The notes beneath the pieces were generated by a model. That model had not been told where the DNA came from. It saw only the letters and a program-made list of their open reading frames with translations, and ran no database searches. Shown in pieces: positions 6,704-15,200 of a stretch of DNA of 44,503 nt. Both the position numbers and the translations under genes were made by a program. This stretch comes from a virus. Location: the IMG/VR virus record IMGVR_UViG_3300023180_000116, positions 1 through 44,503 of that record; one strand, written 5' to 3'. Position 1 is the stretch's first letter. Every line of letters starts with the position of its first letter.

Positions 6704-7462
6704 TTAGATTATTTCTCTATCAAAAACTAATTTTTTACCAATAGAAACAGCTTGGGTATGAAGTTCATCATAATTATATCCATGCTCTTTCGTGTACTGA
6801 ACTCTGTAATTAACCCAACCATCTACAGCCGCCCAGAACTTCTTATCCGTCACCCGCTCCAGTTCTTGCAATTCCTCAACAGTCAAAAGGAAAGAAAGAA
6901 CACCGAGAGGCATGTACACAACCATGTCATACCCCTCATTTTTGCCAGCCGCATATTCTTTAAGAAGATCCTGAAAGGACTGAACAATCTTCTTAACCGC
7001 TGGACCAGTATAGTAATCAATGCTACCATTAGCATTTCTCAATCTAGGGCAGAAATCATCAACCGTTGTAATCGTTCCAACAGTTCGACAAATCATTGGT
7101 CTATAACCGTAAATAGTGCAACCGCCTTTCCAGAAAGCGCACTTCTTTTCGGTTTCACCACCAATCTGCCATGTCTCATCAAACATTGCTTCCTTGAGGG
7201 ACTCAATAACCCCATCCATCCACTCATCAGCAAACTCACGACCCTTATCTTCCAAGTAAAGGTAATACTCCTGACGAAGACGGAAAGCAATATTTGCACA
7301 CTCACCCATATGAATAGTCAACCCAATAGTACAACACTTGCCAGAACCAAGACACTTGTACTCTGTCTCGTTTTGTTGAGCCTCTAGCATACGGACCTGA
7401 TTGTAAATCATATCCAGTTTTGCAAAAGTTGTAATGTCCTTACCAGTTACAGATCTTCTCAA
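6704..7462 (-). CDS. YkgJ-type cysteine-cluster protein
   Basis: A 252-residue protein with two cysteine groups. The first is CLGSGKCC at residues 37-44 plus Cys55; the second is Cys108, Cys115, RPMIC at 121-125 and Cys138. This spacing with the YGYRPMICR segment matches the YkgJ/UPF0153 family of proposed zinc or iron chelators, whose biochemical role is unsettled. The TTG start at 7462 overlaps the previous stop as TTGA and has AAGGA eight bases upstream. Related genes recur in phages, often near replication or terminase genes. A redox-sensitive or metal-binding role is inferred. Confidence 0.8.
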   Translation of the reverse strand: MRRSVTGKDITTFAKLDMIYNQVRMLEAQQNETEYKCLGSGKCCTIGLTIHMGECANIAFRLRQEYYLYLEDKGREFADEWMDGVIESLKEAMFDETWQIGGETEKKCAFWKGGCTIYGYRPMICRTVGTITTVDDFCPRLRNANGSIDYYTGPAVKKIVQSFQDLLKEYAAGKNEGYDMVVYMPLGVLSFLLTVEELQELERVTDKKFWAAVDGWVNYRVQYTKEHGYNYDELHTQAVSIGKKLVFDREII

Positions 7463-7755
7463 CGCCCCATTCCTTTCTTTTTCATATTATTAGCTTTACG
7501 CATTTCTCTACGCTTTCTTTCGACAGCCTGCTGCATAGGCGACTTAGGTCTGCGCATACTAGTACTTGATAGGTTTCTACCCTTGCCTCGGTACTTCAAA
7601 AGATCGTACTTCTTAACCCAGTTGTACACAGCCTGAGGAGTGACTTCAATGTTGTAGCCGTCCTTCAGCCTTTTACAAATGTCACTAAGATTCATCCTCT
7701 TTTTGACATAATGCTCGTACAACCACTGTTTATCTTTGTAGGGTTCCGAAGCCAT
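7459..7755 (-). CDS. Small HTH DNA-binding protein
   Basis: About 98 residues beginning MASEPYKDKQWLYEHY. The segment MNLSDICKRL followed by VTPQAVYNWVKKYDLLKYR is a homeodomain-like helix-turn-helix of the type found in phage terminase small subunits and transposase N-termini. The C-terminal third is strongly basic (ERKRREMRKANNMKKKG). I prefer ATG 7755 to an upstream ATG at 7779: neither has a ribosome site, but a TGGTATTAT sequence ends seven bases before 7755 and would give a leaderless message. It could be a regulator or an alternative small terminase candidate. Confidence 0.75.
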   Translation of the reverse strand: MASEPYKDKQWLYEHYVKKRMNLSDICKRLKDGYNIEVTPQAVYNWVKKYDLLKYRGKGRNLSSTSMRRPKSPMQQAVERKRREMRKANNMKKKGMGR

Positions 7756-8317
7756 GATCAATATAATACCATAGAGCAATACCGATTGCGTCGTTTATGT
7801 CTTCGTCTTCCGTACTAAAACCGACTTGTTTATCAATAATTTTCTTAACACGATCTTTGCGCTCCTGAGTCAGTCTTTTCTGAATACCCTTCGAACCGTA
7901 CTTATCCTCAATGGCTTTCTTATCAGCCTTTGATACATTTTTGTATCCAATCCGATTCTTCCAGATAAGAGGATTGCAATCGCACATGCTATAACAATAT
8001 TCATCTAGCGTTCCCCATGAATATCCAATAATATAAGAGATAATCCGACTTGACTGAAAGTTCTGAATATAAACCGACTGCTCAATTACGCCATCCTTAA
8101 ACTGGTAATCTTCCCATACATCTTGAATACCTTTCCTAATTGCACGAAACTTGTTATCAATCTCTTTGCTGTCTTTAAAATCAATTTTTCCAGTACCAGC
8201 AACACTAAACTTATTCCTATCAAGATCAACAACACACCAGGCTAGAGAGTGAGAAGAGGGATCTATAGCAATTAGCCTAGTTGCCTTAGCAGCAGACACT
8301 AATTTACTTATACTCAT
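7730..8317 (-). CDS. ruvC: RuvC-like Holliday junction resolvase
   Basis: A 195-residue RNase H-fold nuclease. The four expected acidic residues are visible: Asp19 in LIAIDPSSHSLAW, Glu79 in DGVIEQS, and Asp173/Asp176 in DINDAIGIALW near the C-terminus. I chose ATG 8317 because AAGGAG sits seven bases upstream; the longer reading from 8353 has no such site and adds an unlikely N-terminus. It probably cleaves four-way or branched junctions in replicating phage DNA, which would otherwise block packaging. It lies in a run of nuclease and recombination genes. Confidence 0.88.
   Translation of the reverse strand: MSISKLVSAAKATRLIAIDPSSHSLAWCVVDLDRNKFSVAGTGKIDFKDSKEIDNKFRAIRKGIQDVWEDYQFKDGVIEQSVYIQNFQSSRIISYIIGYSWGTLDEYCYSMCDCNPLIWKNRIGYKNVSKADKKAIEDKYGSKGIQKRLTQERKDRVKKIIDKQVGFSTEDEDINDAIGIALWYYIDHGFGTLQR
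7763..7771 (-). promoter_or_regulatory. Extended -10 candidate, leaderless start of the HTH gene
   Basis: On the minus strand TGG precedes TATTAT (hexamer 7763-7768). The predicted first transcribed base is about 7756 and the ATG is at 7755. The site lies inside the end of the RuvC-like gene, so it could be chance, but the same TGGTATTAT recurs at 40242-40250 and 42681-42689. Confidence 0.4.
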
Positions 8318-8627
8318 CTCGAAGCTCCTTTTCATCCCAGCCCCAAGACACAAGCCTTTTTATGTATCTCTCTCTTTTACAAGCTTCACATATATCTTCT
8401 TTATTGTAAGAAGAAAGGATGGTGCTACAAGAAGAAGTAGCGCATACACGCTTTTTGTTTTTATTCTCCTTTTTCTTGTAATAGTTTTCAAGCAGCCTCT
8501 TGTTGGTAACAATTCGTCTGCAATCAGGGGAGCAAAACACCGCATTGTACGTTTTTGGAAGAAATTCCTCTCTACATTCCGGATTTTTGCACCTGATAGG
8601 ATCAAAACGGCTCGTACTCCTCTTCAA
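8304..8627 (-). CDS. Small zinc-binding protein
   Basis: About 107 residues with two cysteine groups: CKNPECREEFLPKTYNAVFC with CSPDC following, then CATSSC and CEACKRE. Each could bind one zinc ion, as in treble-clef or HNH-derived zinc fingers common in phage genomes, and no HNH catalytic His-Asn-His is seen. The start is uncertain: TTG at 8627 is the only in-frame candidate upstream of the first cysteine, and it has only a weak purine-rich site. It overlaps genes on both sides. A nucleic-acid-binding accessory role within the recombination cluster is inferred. Confidence 0.75.
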   Translation of the reverse strand: MKRSTSRFDPIRCKNPECREEFLPKTYNAVFCSPDCRRIVTNKRLLENYYKKKENKNKKRVCATSSCSTILSSYNKEDICEACKRERYIKRLVSWGWDEKELRDEYK

Positions 8628-9366
8628 TATTTTCTTTCTCCGACCAGCACAATTCCGCTAGATCGCATCTAGCACAGTGCTTCGAAGTACGCTTATATGG
8701 CCGCTTTGGTTTTTCGTTGTCTTCAACAGCCTTATAGATCTTACGATACTTCTTAAATAGTTTATCAAGAAATACGTCGTCACGCTCGATATAGATAGGT
8801 AAAATTTGTTGATTGTTTTTATTCTCATAAATAACAAAACCGCTATCTAAATTCAAACAATGCATGTACAAATTAGCCTGACGAACATGATCATCAGAAG
8901 GCTTATGAGACAACTGCCTATACTGAAACCCCTCCGTAGAAATAGACTTCAGTTCAATAAGTTTATGACCATCAAGATCAATAATTCCATCAGCAGTACC
9001 CTGAATAGGTGGATCATCGTTGCTCACCGGCAACTCTTCTGCAACAAGAATGCCCATCTCGCGCAGATAAGAATACAACCTATCATGCACAGCATGTCCA
9101 TTATCAAAGATACGATATGTCTGAGGTGAGAAAGAAGGTGTATACGTCACACCTTCAAACATGTAATACCAATACCTAGCACACTGATTCGTAGAACTTG
9201 GTCTAAAGTAATCAACCTTCTTATAGATAGGCTCATTACGCTTAGCGATATGAACATCTACTGCCTCGCAGAACATATCCTCAAGTTGAGAACCAGTCAA
9301 AGGCTCACTCTCAACAATAGCCTCTTTCTCCTGAGGTTCCGATTTCAATGCCTTTAACGATTTCAT
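8602..9366 (-). CDS. Cas4/RecB-like PD-(D/E)XK nuclease with Fe-S cysteines
   Basis: 254 residues. The nuclease core shows GTADGIID (Asp126), IELKS with Glu138 and Lys140, and QANLY (Gln163, Tyr167), the order found in Cas4 and AddB-type nucleases. One cysteine before the core (Cys62) and three near the end (CARCDLAELC, Cys231, 234, 240) match the four cysteines that hold a 4Fe-4S cluster in this family. ATG 9366 has GGAG four bases upstream. Without cas genes it is probably a DNA-end-processing exonuclease acting with RecA (10368-11285) in recombination or replication restart. Confidence 0.9.
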   Translation of the reverse strand: MKSLKALKSEPQEKEAIVESEPLTGSQLEDMFCEAVDVHIAKRNEPIYKKVDYFRPSSTNQCARYWYYMFEGVTYTPSFSPQTYRIFDNGHAVHDRLYSYLREMGILVAEELPVSNDDPPIQGTADGIIDLDGHKLIELKSISTEGFQYRQLSHKPSDDHVRQANLYMHCLNLDSGFVIYENKNNQQILPIYIERDDVFLDKLFKKYRKIYKAVEDNEKPKRPYKRTSKHCARCDLAELCWSEKENIEEEYEPF

Positions 9367-9683
9367 TGTGCTCCATTCCTAGCCGACAGTTTAAGAACAT
9401 TGATGTTCTCACCCAAAGCTTCATACATTGTTTTCCAAATATCATTAACAAACTTATCTTCATTGTCCATAAGTTGGGACTTGCGCTTAAACATTTGCGA
9501 CTTAACAATCATCATTGTTCTAAAAGCAGCAAGTTGATTAGCGTATCGGATAGCCTGACCACCAACATAATGATCAGGTCTCTGGATAATGTCTTCGACA
9601 ATCTTCATGCATTCAATAAACTCTTCAGCATGGTCACCCATCATATTGGTGACTGTATCTATGTCTATATAAAAATTACTCAA
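9363..9683 (-). CDS. Hypothetical helical protein (106 aa)
   Basis: TTG start at 9683 overlaps the previous stop as TTGA, with AGGAA about five bases upstream. The product is predicted helical by eye, with a central basic segment (MFKRKSQLMDNEDKF) and no cysteines or catalytic motif. It overlaps the Cas4-like gene by four bases, so the two are translated together, and may assist that nuclease. I do not recognise the family. Confidence 0.75.
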   Translation of the reverse strand: MSNFYIDIDTVTNMMGDHAEEFIECMKIVEDIIQRPDHYVGGQAIRYANQLAAFRTMMIVKSQMFKRKSQLMDNEDKFVNDIWKTMYEALGENINVLKLSARNGAQ

Positions 9684-9931
9684 TTATGTTTCCTGTCTAG
9701 GATAATAGAAAACAAATCTGTCTTCCGTAGTGACGGGGGGTGGAACAAATGCCATGTTAGCACAGCCCACCCGATGAATGTGGGAAAAGAGGTGCTCTTC
9801 CTAAAAAGACCATTCTTAAAAGCAGTAGACATCGTTTGATGCTTGCTAGATAGCGCCCAGTAGTCATATATAATAACCACAAGAGCCGTCATAAGCCATC
9901 CTAAAATACCGTGCTTCTCAATCTTCCTCAT
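9680..9931 (-). CDS. Small membrane protein (83 aa)
   Basis: From ATG 9931 the product begins MRKIEKHGILGWLMTALVV and contains one clear N-terminal membrane segment (about residues 9-25). A second weaker hydrophobic stretch (FPTFIGWAVLTWHLF) comes later, and the C-terminus is polar. No ribosome site is strong; translation may be coupled to the overlapping 57-residue gene. It sits among soluble recombination genes, which is odd for a membrane protein. No family recognised; lysis timing or superinfection exclusion would be guesses. Confidence 0.65.
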   Translation of the reverse strand: MRKIEKHGILGWLMTALVVIIYDYWALSSKHQTMSTAFKNGLFRKSTSFPTFIGWAVLTWHLFHPPSLRKTDLFSIILDRKHN

Positions 9932-10091
9932 AATTACTTCGACGTTCAAGGATGATATCCTCAGCACGTTGAAGGAAACCGTATACAAGTTCTTCTTCAG
10001 GGATGTCCTCGTAGTATGGCATCATACTGAGCACACCAACAACATAATAAAAACCCGTTTCATACAGTTCCTCATTCGTAATCTGAGTCAC
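9918..10091 (-). CDS. Small acidic protein (57 aa), GTG start
   Basis: The frame runs from GTG at 10091 to TGA at 9918-9920, with AAGGAG seven bases upstream of the GTG, one of the better ribosome sites in this block. The product (MTQITNEELYETGFYYVVGV...) is acidic and helical, ending RAEDIILERRSNYEED. It overlaps the resolvase-like gene upstream and the membrane protein gene downstream and fills what would otherwise be a gap of about 140 bases. No family recognised. Confidence 0.72.
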   Translation of the reverse strand: MTQITNEELYETGFYYVVGVLSMMPYYEDIPEEELVYGFLQRAEDIILERRSNYEED

Positions 10092-10371
10092 GGATCAACT
10101 CCTTAAATACTTCCCAATCAATTATAGCAACTTTAGTATCAGAATCTTCGCCTAATACAACAGAAATGCAAGGATATCTGTATTGACTTCTCCAAGCATC
10201 TTTGCGATGCTTTATCCACGCAGAACGACTAAGAGTGAAAGAACTACCATTGTGCTTATAGTCAAGAAGGAAACGATGAAAAGTAGCATCTCCTTTTCTA
10301 AAACCTCTACCAGAGTTCTTAACTGGCTTTGCCTTGTCTCTTTTCGCTTCTTGACCTTCATCTCTTTTCAA
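10072..10371 (-). CDS. PD-(D/E)XK nuclease, RecU/Hjc-like resolvase candidate
   Basis: 99 residues. The active-site layout of PD-(D/E)XK resolvases is visible: Glu8 in an N-terminal helix, Asp28 in RKGDAT, and Asp37-x-Lys39 in FLLDYKHNG, followed by SFTLSRSAWIKHRKDAWRS. That last segment resembles the conserved part after the catalytic strand in small archaeal and phage Hjc-type proteins. TTG at 10371 overlaps the recA stop (TTGA) and has AAGGAG eight bases upstream. It could cut Holliday junctions or flaps. Together with the RuvC-like gene this gives the phage two unrelated junction nucleases. Confidence 0.75.
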   Translation of the reverse strand: MKRDEGQEAKRDKAKPVKNSGRGFRKGDATFHRFLLDYKHNGSSFTLSRSAWIKHRKDAWRSQYRYPCISVVLGEDSDTKVAIIDWEVFKELIRDSDYE

Positions 10372-11285
10372 CTCACCAACTCCTTGTAAATCTCATTGAC
10401 CTGATCTTCAGTCAACTCGATATTAGAAGTACCGTTCCACTTCTCATCGCCATAAGAATACCAAGCACCACGACGTTGAATGATGTCATTCTCAACAGCC
10501 ATCTCAATCAACTCACGCTTGACATCAATGCGACCCTCTTGCGGAAGAACGTAGTAGTAGCCTTGCGTACCAATCGTAGGCAACTGCTTTGTTTTCTCAA
10601 TAGTCCACGTTGCACGCTGACTCATAATCTTATTGGTACGATCCTCACGCTCCATCTCCTTTTGAGACATTGACAAGAACAACTTAATAATATTGTGCAT
10701 GTTGTGATGAACCGTATTACCCATCTTTGCTTTCATCACAGCGTACATACCACTAAGATCGACCGTTTGATGTGCTACAAAGAGCATGATGTTCCGCTCC
10801 TTATGCAAATGGTTGACAAGCTTCTGCAAGAAGTAGCCTTGTGAACGAGCCTGCAAACCCATAGCCTTACCGCCATCAGGCTTGTCATAAAACTCTTCCT
10901 TGACAATATTGGACAAACTGTCAAACAAAAAGATGTGCTTCTCATCAGGATGATTCAGATAACCAATCAGGTGTCTAAGGATATCCTCAACAACAGTAGA
11001 CTGAATCAGCACAACGTCATCAACATTGATACCGCACTTAGCCGCATACTCTTCTGAGTACGAATACTCGGAGTCAACAATGATTGGTCGATAACCCATC
11101 TTTTGCGCCTCAGCAAGAATCCTAAAGCACATGGTTGTCTTACCAACAGAAGGTGTACCCCAAAACAAATGTGTAGCACCTGTGTACAAGCCTCCACCCA
11201 AAGCACGATTCAAACCGATGCTGGGTGTAGGAATAATCTCATGAGTAGGGACAAGATCGCCCTTCCTCTTATCAATAAATAACAT
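10368..11285 (-). CDS. recA: RecA/UvsX-type recombinase
   Basis: 305 residues. The RecA core has Walker A GTPSVGKT at 43-50, a Walker B-like HIFLFDS around Asp122, and the HLFWG and VAHQTVDLSG segments typical of phage RecA-like proteins. It lacks the C-terminal domain of bacterial RecA, as UvsX-like proteins do. ATG 11285 has a strong AGGAGG four bases upstream. It should form filaments on single-stranded DNA and drive strand exchange. Its neighbours are a resolvase and a Cas4-like nuclease, making a compact recombination module. Confidence 0.92.
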   Translation of the reverse strand: MLFIDKRKGDLVPTHEIIPTPSIGLNRALGGGLYTGATHLFWGTPSVGKTTMCFRILAEAQKMGYRPIIVDSEYSYSEEYAAKCGINVDDVVLIQSTVVEDILRHLIGYLNHPDEKHIFLFDSLSNIVKEEFYDKPDGGKAMGLQARSQGYFLQKLVNHLHKERNIMLFVAHQTVDLSGMYAVMKAKMGNTVHHNMHNIIKLFLSMSQKEMEREDRTNKIMSQRATWTIEKTKQLPTIGTQGYYYVLPQEGRIDVKRELIEMAVENDIIQRRGAWYSYGDEKWNGTSNIELTEDQVNEIYKELVS

Positions 11286-11286
11286 A

Positions 11287-12225
11287 TTACCTCCTAGAAT
11301 CTAGAATTTCGTTAACCATTTTTTCGAACCAGTCATCGTCAATCTCAACATGCCTTCTCACATCAAGACTGTCAATAAACTTAACCTGATCACCCTGCAA
11401 AATTACATTGTGTACGGCGAGGTCTCCATGAATCATATCACCTTTCATGAAGTCAGGTTTCTGCTTCTCACACATTTCAACAATTTTCTCAGGAGAAGGA
11501 AGAACCCCACCCATCTCCATCCATGTCTTCAGATTGATACCACGATACCATTGCCTAACACTACCGGACTTCACATACTCTTTATGATAATAATCTGAAT
11601 GAATATTCAAAGCAGTGTCACGCAAAGGTGTACCAATATAAGACTTAGCAATTTTTCTCTTGCTATGCTCCGAGACAAACAAGATGCGCTCAGAGCCATC
11701 TAAATGAGATTTAGGTTTGCCGAGCACCTTTGCATTCTTCGGGACATAAGTATCCTTAACAATATTTTGACCACAGGCTGGACCTTCTAAAGCAATTTCA
11801 GAGATCATCACATCACCTAAAGATTTAAAAGCCTCCAAAATCTCTTCATATGAGCCACCCTCAACATGATGCATCACTGACAGAGCAAGCACCAAGTCAA
11901 AATGCTCAACCTCAGACAACTCTTGAATATCCTGAAGAGTAAACTTCTTATCTAGCAAGATAATCCTGTCCTGCTTGTTCTCATCCAGAACCTGCTTCAA
12001 CCATTCCGTATAAATGCTTTCGACAGCAACCACAGTGCAATCGTATTCCTCAACAAGACGCAAAGAATAATAACCAAGATTTGCACCAAAGTCTAAAACA
12101 GTAAACGGACGTTTCCATCTATCCAGTTGAGGTTTCATCATTTCCCACCTCAATCCACAATCACGGATACCAGGCTGTTTGACTTGACCATTCACCCAAA
12201 TATCTTGATACTGTTCCAATGTCAC
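11287..12225 (-). CDS. SAM methyltransferase fused to a kinase-like domain
   Basis: 312 residues. Residues 1-150 form a Rossmann methyltransferase: FTVLDFGANLGYYSLRLVE (SAM-binding motif I, about 41-59), an acidic end of strand 2 at VAVES (Glu69), and FDLVLALSVMHHVEGG (about 109-124). The C-terminal part carries a kinase catalytic loop, HGDLAVHN (His266, Asp268, Asn273), and a DFG-equivalent Asp285 in VKFIDSLD. The region between is short for a full N-lobe. The order methyltransferase-kinase is that of WbdD-type O-antigen chain terminators, which methylate and phosphorylate a glycan end. GTG 12225 overlaps the dnaE stop. Here it could modify a glycan made by the phage glycosyltransferases or a small molecule. 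Confidence 0.8.
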   Translation of the reverse strand: MTLEQYQDIWVNGQVKQPGIRDCGLRWEMMKPQLDRWKRPFTVLDFGANLGYYSLRLVEEYDCTVVAVESIYTEWLKQVLDENKQDRIILLDKKFTLQDIQELSEVEHFDLVLALSVMHHVEGGSYEEILEAFKSLGDVMISEIALEGPACGQNIVKDTYVPKNAKVLGKPKSHLDGSERILFVSEHSKRKIAKSYIGTPLRDTALNIHSDYYHKEYVKSGSVRQWYRGINLKTWMEMGGVLPSPEKIVEMCEKQKPDFMKGDMIHGDLAVHNVILQGDQVKFIDSLDVRRHVEIDDDWFEKMVNEILDSRR

Positions 12226-15200
12226 GGTTTGACCAACCTCTTTCTTTCAATATAGTTTTCTATTGTAATTAGGGAGTTCTCGTTGTCCAGAGTGTAAGAG
12301 TCCAGACGAGCAGCTGCCTCTAAGTCTTTTACATCTTTAAGTTTAGCAGCGTGCCATCCTGTCTTGCCCAACATATGACGCATTTTTGCGTACAAGAATG
12401 GGAAAACAACAACCTTGATAATCTTCTGACCATCCCACGCATAAAAGTTGCACATATCCTTACCCTTAGCAGTAGTAAATGTCCTAGTGCTAAAAATGTA
12501 CAGCAAACTTCTTTCATCCGAAGCGTCACCCAAGCCGGTGTCATACAACCAATTATATTCGTGTTCCTTACCCTTCTTCCTGATCGTAGTCAGATCATAA
12601 AGGTCAGTACCTGCGTACTCATAAGCGTCACAGAACATATGTAATGTGCGGTCACCAATCAAGAAATACATAAAATCACGATTAGCAATCTCAGCATTGC
12701 GATCACAGAACACGCTGACAGACGATGTTTGATCCTCAATCTCAACACGCAGATACTTCGGTGTCTTCTTAGTAGAACGAACCACACCCTTAATCATCCG
12801 CAACTCTGAGTAAATCTCATGGAAGCCATCAATCGGCTCCACAAGTTCATCCATCTCGTTATCGCTATCAGCAAGACCAGCCGCAAAGCCTAGAATCGGA
12901 AGATAGTAGCGTTCGTGATCATAGCCAGAATTATGACCTAAAGAAACGAACGCACCAACCTTCTCCAAACTTTCCCTAAGCGGAGCCTTCACATGACGCT
13001 TAGAACACTTGTTCATAAACTCGTCGTATGAATTGTAAGGACGATGCTTAGTAATCTCATCAATCGCACTATTACCACAGCCAGCAACGTTCCTCAAACC
13101 AAAACGAATACCCTCAGAGTCAATAGTGAAATACTCATCTGACGTATTTACATCAGGAGGAAGAGTCTTAATACCAAGTCGAGTAGCCTCCATCAGATAA
13201 GCGGTGATCTTACCCTTTTCAGACTCGTTGTACAGCATTGACCACACAAACTCTTTAGGGTAATTAATCTTCAACCACATCGTCTGATACGACAACATAG
13301 AATAAGCAACAGCGTGCGACTTATTAAACATGTACAAAGCCGCAAGTTCAAAGTCAGCCCAAATCTTCTCAGACTGCTTACGAGTCAAATACTCGTTACT
13401 ACAGAACTTCTCCTTATACTCATCAAAACCAGCCGCATCACGCTTCTTACCAATAATCTTACGAAGCTTGTCAGCCTCAGACCAAGTAAAACCAGCAAGC
13501 AACACAGCCATCTGCATCAACTGCTCCTGAAAGATGACAGTACCGTAAGTCTCTTCCAAAATAGGTTTCACAACCTCATGAGGATACTTAGGTTGAGCCT
13601 CACCCTTCTTGCAGTCAATATAAGCCTGACCCTGAGAAAGCAACGCACCTGGACGAACTAGCGCATTAGAAACAACCAGATCATTAAAATCATCAATACC
13701 CATGCGATCAATAAGGTTTCTGTAAGCAGCTGCATCAGCCTGAAACACACCCACAGTATTACCCTCATTAAAGTTTTGGAACACAGCAGGATCATCCAAA
13801 GTAAGCGACGTATCAGTAACGTCAACACCATGAATCTCCTTAATCTTAGAAATACAATCCTTAATAACAGAAACAGTCTTCAAACCAAGAATATCAACCT
13901 TGATCAAACCGACCGCCTCAGCGTCCTCCATATCAAAAGAAGTGACAGCCGCTCTGCCCTCGCCAGAAGTGCCTTTACGAGTCTCTACGGGGCAAATATC
14001 GGTCAATGGGACAGAAGAAACAACCATACCAGCCGCATGAATACCAGTATTACGAATCCTGCCTTCCAACTTCTTCGCAACTGGCAACACATCAGGATAC
14101 TTCTTAATAAACGTCTTGCCCTTGTCCGTCGCCTGCAACTCTTCCAAAGTCTCAAAGAACGGAGTCACACTATTGGTCTCATCAAACGGAACCTGAAAAA
14201 CCCTAGCGACATCTTTAATCACAGACTTAGGTTTAAACACACCATACGTCGCAATAGCCGCAACATTCTCAGAACCCCAACGCTCAGCAAGATACTGCTT
14301 AACCTCTTCACGCTTCTTATCCTCAAAGTCCAAATCAATATCAGGATAATCATTACGATCAGGATTCAAGAAACGAGCAAACAACAAACCATACTCAATA
14401 GGATCAACCTTAGAAATATCAAGCAAATACGCAATCAAAGACCCACCGACAGAACCACGACCAGTTCCACGACCAACATCATTACGATCACACCACTTCA
14501 CCAAGTCCCAAGTCATCAAAAAATAGTCTGAGAAACCAAGTTTAGAAATGACAGCAAGTTCCTCATCAAGACGATTGCGATACACATCAGTATCAATCGA
14601 TTTGTCAGACAAAGCAGTCAAACACAACTCACGCAAATAATCATCTGAATCCAAAGCCTTCATATACTTCGGCAAAAGATTCTTACGTTTCTCAATACGA
14701 GCAGAACACTTCTCAGCAACCTCAACCGTGTTTTCAAGATACAACGGCTCATCATAACCTTTATCTGCGAACCAAGACAACACTTCTTCAGCAGGAGCAA
14801 CATAAGGATTAATATGATCAAACCTGAGAAAACGATCAGGATACATACGATTCATCTTATCCGTCACATTACCCCCACCAGCAAGATTCTCCTTAGCATG
14901 ACGAACCTGACCAGCATTCAACGACGGATACTGCGACACCATAAGAAGAACCTCTTCATCATGAGCATCATGAGCAGAAGGAAAGTGGCAATCAGCAGTA
15001 GCAACAACCTTCTTATTAAACGACGACGCTAAATCAATCAACCCATCATTCAACGACTGAGGATTCCAAGCCTGCACCTCATAATAGAAATCATCACCAA
15101 AAATCTTGACAAACCTCTCCGACAACATCTCAGCTTCAGCCTGATCACCACGCTCCAAAGCCTTAGAAATCGCCCCACCCATACAACCAGACAAAGCAAT

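Noticed and set aside
8360-8605. Second minus-strand frame overlapping the small zinc protein
   Set aside because: The paired cysteines with zinc-finger spacing are in the 8304-8627 frame; this frame has scattered cysteines and a hydrophobic run without pattern.
8602-9366. Cas4-like protein as a sign of a phage CRISPR system
   Set aside because: No CRISPR repeats or other cas genes are present. Stand-alone Cas4-like nucleases are common in phage recombination modules.
13776-14531. Long plus-strand frame opposite dnaE
   Set aside because: It is an antisense shadow of strongly conserved polymerase sequence, rich in Arg, Asn, Thr and Ile, with no ribosome site or family resemblance.
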